From the NCBI GenBank assembly GCA_020849075.1, contig JADLGZ010000015.1, positions 1 to 7,185 on the forward strand: DNA of 7,185 nucleotides, in the 5' to 3' direction. This DNA is from Fimbriimonadaceae bacterium. Its GTDB lineage: Bacteria > Armatimonadota > Fimbriimonadia > Fimbriimonadales > Fimbriimonadaceae. Below the pieces are notes generated by a model. It did no database searches. It had not been told where the DNA came from and saw nothing but the letters and a program-made list of their open reading frames with translations. Both the position numbers and the translations under genes were made by a program. Shown piece by piece: positions 5,249 to 7,185 of the stretch (its first letter is position 1; every line of letters begins with the position of its first letter).

Positions 5249-6361
5249 ATGCAACGGGTCATGCTTTTTGTTCTTCTCCTCACGTTGACCGCGATGGGGT
5301 ATGCCCAAGCCGCACCGTTCAGGGCCGAGTACTCAACGGGGCGAGGCGAGTTCCGGATCGGAAGTCACTCTGGTCGCCCCACCGCCATCAGGGTCGAACT
5401 GAAAGATGGCGGACGAGGCGTCATCCGACTCATGGGAGAGATGTACTCGAACGCATACTTTTTTGGTCGCTGGTCGGGCGCAGGCTCCATCACGACGTTC
5501 CGAGTAGAAGATGCAACCATTCCAATTCAGGAGGGTGCCAGTTTTGCCTTGGTGCGGATTGAGGATGAAGCCCGCTCCATGCGATTTATTCCGGCTCCCG
5601 GACAACCAGCCCAAAATCTGATTCTTGTCCGGCGGAACGAGCTTGCATCGCCAATGCTCTACAGCACGGCAAAGTCCGTACGCGTTACGGGGAGTGGCGA
5701 CATGACGAATGGCGATCGCACCTATGAGTTTGCCGACTTTGCTCTGCAAATTCGTTCCGACAGCACAGTCACGATGACCTCGCCGTTACGCGCCTTTGGC
5801 TACGCCGTCGCCGAGGGTAGCGACCGCAACATCAACATCATCCTAACAGAAATCAACGGTGAGAAGGCTGTTGTCCGCGGCACCCTATTTGTTAATGCCA
5901 GCGGCAGTGTAGTGGATGCCACGTTCGAGGGAAGGACCAGTACAGCCCGACCCCTGCCCATTCGATTTCGATGGCGACTGAACGCGACCGGTACCGAGAC
6001 ACCAACCACCCAGCTCTTCGTCCAGCGTGGCGTGGGCAAGTTTAAGATGACCCCGAATCGCGCCGACTTGCCTGCCATGCCGACGGAGAACTACAGCAAA
6101 GTAACGGTCTCCCTCGGCGCGGATGGTGTCCTCACTCTCACCCTCGAAGGAGAGCGCGGGAGCAAGCGCGAGATCAAGGGGCGCTGGATGCAACACGAGC
6201 CCAACATCTTCGGCTTCAATGTCACCTCAATTCGCTCGGGCACCAACCAGAACGCCTTCGGCGGCGGCACCATCGAGGTTTCGGGTAGCCGATTGCTCCG
6301 GGTCCGTTTCTATGGCAAGGGAGACAATGATCAGTTCAGCCTGACCTTCGACGGCTCATAA
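5249..6361 (+). CDS. Exported beta-rich protein of unknown function with internal repeat
   Basis: I do not recognise this family. The 370-residue product begins with a typical Sec signal peptide: MQR, a hydrophobic stretch (VMLFVLLLTLTAMG) and a likely signal peptidase I site after YAQA (residue 21). No lipobox cysteine or later membrane span is seen, and I find no cysteine at all. The mature part alternates short polar and hydrophobic strands and looks like beta sandwiches. Residues 31-87 (GRGEFRIG... GRWSGAGSITTFRVE) and 261-328 (GVGKFKMTP... GRWMQHEPNIFGFNVTS) resemble each other, suggesting an old duplication. The ATG at 5249 is chosen over one at 5168 because it gives a clean signal peptide, does not overlap mazG and follows a -10 box. 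It ends with tandem stops TAATAA. metH follows after 6 nt, so the two are probably co-transcribed. Confidence 0.85.
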   Translation: MQRVMLFVLLLTLTAMGYAQAAPFRAEYSTGRGEFRIGSHSGRPTAIRVELKDGGRGVIRLMGEMYSNAYFFGRWSGAGSITTFRVEDATIPIQEGASFALVRIEDEARSMRFIPAPGQPAQNLILVRRNELASPMLYSTAKSVRVTGSGDMTNGDRTYEFADFALQIRSDSTVTMTSPLRAFGYAVAEGSDRNINIILTEINGEKAVVRGTLFVNASGSVVDATFEGRTSTARPLPIRFRWRLNATGTETPTTQLFVQRGVGKFKMTPNRADLPAMPTENYSKVTVSLGADGVLTLTLEGERGSKREIKGRWMQHEPNIFGFNVTSIRSGTNQNAFGGGTIEVSGSRLLRVRFYGKGDNDQFSLTFDGS

Positions 6362-6367
6362 TAAGGT

Positions 6368-7185
6368 GTGAAGTTTCAGTCCGCATTCCTTGATGCTCTT
6401 GCCGAGCGTGTCCTCATTTGGGACGGAGCCATGGGCACGCAAATCCAGGGTGCGGGCCTAACTCGGCAAGACTTCGACCTCCCCACCGAAGGCGTCGCCC
6501 AAGTCATCAAGGACGCTGCGCAAAGACTCAATGGCGCGGACATGGAAGGCTGCAACGAGGCCCTCGTCGTCAGCCGCCTCGACCTCATCGAGGACATCCA
6601 CCGCCGTTACTTCGCCGCGGGAAGCGATATCGTCGAGACCAATACCTTCGGCTCCAGCGGACTCGTCCTCGCGGACTACGATATTCCCGAACTTGACTAC
6701 GAGCTCAGTAAACAGGCTGCGATCGTCGCCCGCCGCGCCGCTGATCAATTCGAAAACAAGTTCGTCGCCGGAGCGCTCGGCCCGGGTACGAAGCTAATCA
6801 GCCTCGGCCAGGCCAATTGGGACGAGATGGTCGAGACTTATCAGCGCTGCTTTGTTGGGCTCATTGAGGGTGGCGTAGATGTTCTCATGCTCGAAACCCT
6901 GCAAGACCTGCTCATGGTGAAGGCGGGCGTGGTCGCGGCCAAGCGCGCCATGGCGGAGACTGAGACGCTCAAGCCGGTCATCGTTCAGGTCACCATGGAG
7001 CAGACCGGCACTATGCTTGTCGGCTCCGAAATCGGTGCGGCGCTCAATATGCTCGAGTGCTTCCCCGAAGTCGTCGCGCTCGGCATGAATTGTGCCACTG
7101 GCCCGGTCGAAATGGCCGAGCACATCCGCTTCCTCGGGCAAAACAGCACGCGCCCAATCAGCATCCAGCCCAATGCCGGCCTGCC
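6368..7185 (+). CDS. metH: Methionine synthase-type homocysteine S-methyltransferase, N-terminal part (cut by window end)
   Basis: The 272 visible residues are a homocysteine methyltransferase domain (TIM barrel). Cobalamin-dependent MetH uses it to pass a methyl group from methylcobalamin to homocysteine, making methionine. Seen: LIWDGAMGTQIQ (16-27), GCNEALV (61-67), IVETNTFGSSG (88-98), LGPGTK, and GMNCATGP, whose cysteine (C242) corresponds to zinc ligand C247 of E. coli MetH; the paired cysteines expected later lie beyond the window. The GTG at 6368 is the only start that keeps the first strand: an in-frame stop is at 6362-6364 and the next ATG (6431) is inside the DGAMGT motif. The loop after LGPGTK is shorter than in E. 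coli, closer to Thermotoga-type enzymes. Without the rest, a homocysteine methyltransferase-methylenetetrahydrofolate reductase fusion cannot be excluded. It lies 6 nt after the secreted-protein gene, with no good Shine-Dalgarno. Confidence 0.9.
   Translation, partial: MKFQSAFLDALAERVLIWDGAMGTQIQGAGLTRQDFDLPTEGVAQVIKDAAQRLNGADMEGCNEALVVSRLDLIEDIHRRYFAAGSDIVETNTFGSSGLVLADYDIPELDYELSKQAAIVARRAADQFENKFVAGALGPGTKLISLGQANWDEMVETYQRCFVGLIEGGVDVLMLETLQDLLMVKAGVVAAKRAMAETETLKPVIVQVTMEQTGTMLVGSEIGAALNMLECFPEVVALGMNCATGPVEMAEHIRFLGQNSTRPISIQPNAGL

Overview
This is a chromosomal window from a bacterium of medium-high GC content. It holds seven recognisable protein genes plus one unidentified secreted-protein gene. 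Four genes (lrp-type, marR-type, rpsL, rpsG) run leftward in the first 2.25 kb. pepF runs rightward and converges with mazG. mazG then diverges from a rightward pair made of the secreted-protein gene and a metH-like gene cut by the window end. No tRNA, rRNA, CRISPR array, transposase or phage gene is visible. The lineage cannot be fixed from the sequence alone. The split str operon (S12-S7 with no fusA next to it), sparse Shine-Dalgarno sites and palindromic intergenic repeats make me think of Armatimonadota (Fimbriimonadia-like), but this is only a guess.

Region 1-334 lies downstream of rpsG and has no convincing gene. Positions 1-120 are AT-rich. Positions 121-334 are GC-rich and full of inverted and direct repeats, so they may be a structured RNA or a dispersed intergenic element. 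Region 335-1250 is rpsL-rpsG with a clear sigma70-type promoter. Region 1256-2244 holds a MarR-type and an Lrp/AsnC-type regulator. A 46-bp gap with an imperfect palindrome separates the Lrp gene from pepF, an M3-family oligoendopeptidase (2291-4078).

The pepF-mazG junction (about 4072-4211) is the most unusual part. It consists of four hairpin units of one consensus arranged as a nested inverted repeat. The outer units look like rho-independent terminators facing in opposite directions, and the one serving mazG lies inside the mazG reading frame, so the last codons and the stop codon of mazG belong to the repeat.

The right part holds a 370-residue exported beta-rich protein with an internal repeat. 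Its start codon sits 6 nt after a -10 box, suggesting a leaderless mRNA. Six bases after its stop a GTG opens the homocysteine methyltransferase domain of a MetH-type enzyme. The themes are housekeeping ones: translation, nucleotide-pool cleaning (MazG), peptide turnover (PepF) and methionine/folate metabolism (MetH). I see no evidence of a new multi-gene defence or metabolic system. The novelty lies in the repeat element, the leaderless start signals and the unidentified secreted protein.
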